DNA from: Corallochytrium limacisporum
Lineage: Eukaryota > Opisthokonta
Reading direction: 5' to 3'
DNA length: 26,394 bases
Assembly (NCBI GenBank): GCA_002811645.1
Contig: PDIP01000129.1
Coordinates: 1-26,394, forward strand
The notes beneath the pieces are model-generated. The model ran no database searches and had not been told where the DNA came from. It saw nothing but the letters and a program-made list of their open reading frames with translations. Shown here in pieces: positions 26,385 through 26,394 of the stretch. The translations under genes were made by a program, and so were the position numbers. The first letter of the stretch is position 1. Each line of letters opens with the position of its first letter.

Positions 26385-26394
26385 CCCCCCCCCC
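26385..26394. repeat. C homopolymer at right window end
   Basis: Ten consecutive C follow GGGCCCCT. Between the ERI1-like start and this run, 26146-26384 holds only the presumed promoter and no other gene. Like the left end, this may mark an assembly stop at a G/C homopolymer. Confidence 0.75.

Noticed and set aside
1-26394. Bacterial origin suggested by intronless genes and a Tat protein
   Set aside because: CUL3, NUF2, TFIIIC, SPRTN, an SLC25 carrier and MUS81 with HhH/winged-helix layout are eukaryotic, and gene arrangement is not operonic.

Overview
The window reads as a gene-dense, intron-poor piece of a nuclear genome from a microbial eukaryote. It holds fifteen protein-coding genes. 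Each is a single uninterrupted reading frame, yet many belong to purely eukaryotic machines: CUL3, MUS81, TFIIIC, NUF2, SPRTN, ERI1, a mitochondrial carrier, mitochondrial ribosomal protein uL24m and a peroxisomal KPWE-domain protein. There are no Shine-Dalgarno-led operons, and most genes alternate in strand as divergent or convergent pairs. A glutathionyl-hydroquinone reductase and a mitochondrial-type TatB-like protein argue against an animal or ordinary fungus. An intron-poor alga, perhaps a unicellular red alga, fits best, but this is inference and the lineage cannot be fixed from the sequence alone. Both ends are G/C homopolymer runs, so the window may be a contig that broke at poly-G/C tracts.

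Layout. Positions 1-5038: a tandem-domain glutathionyl-hydroquinone reductase (-), MUS81 (+) and uL24m (-). Positions 5494-8391: a TatB-like gene (+), an unrecognised zinc-ribbon protein starting only 5 bases after it (+), and an SLC25A34/35-type carrier (-) whose 3' end overlaps that protein by 20 bases. Positions 9079-13909: a KPWE-domain protein (-), TFIIIC TPR subunit GTF3C3/Sfc4 (+), and SPRTN (-), the last two overlapping tail to tail by 12 bases. Positions 13910-15706 hold no recognisable gene. Positions 15707-17959: a Pro/Tyr-rich protein with a Cys/His C-terminal domain (+) and a seven-TM protein (-). Positions 17960-19457 are non-coding. Positions 19458-26145: CUL3 (-), NUF2 (+), a conserved nuclear-looking protein of unknown function (+) and an ERI1-type exonuclease (-).

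The genes do not form one pathway. There is a loose genome-maintenance and cell-division theme (MUS81, SPRTN, CUL3, NUF2) and an organelle theme (TatB-like, uL24m, SLC25, KPWE protein), but neighbours seem to share only bidirectional promoter regions and overlapping 3' ends. The most notable items are the nuclear TatB-like protein without a transit peptide and the hydroquinone reductase carrying a catalytically dead N-terminal copy of itself. Others are SPRTN with an apparent PIP/UBA-like/SIM/UBA tail, the KPWE protein with a large unknown N-terminal region, and three or four unassigned proteins. No tRNA, rRNA, CRISPR array, transposon or virus-derived gene was recognised.
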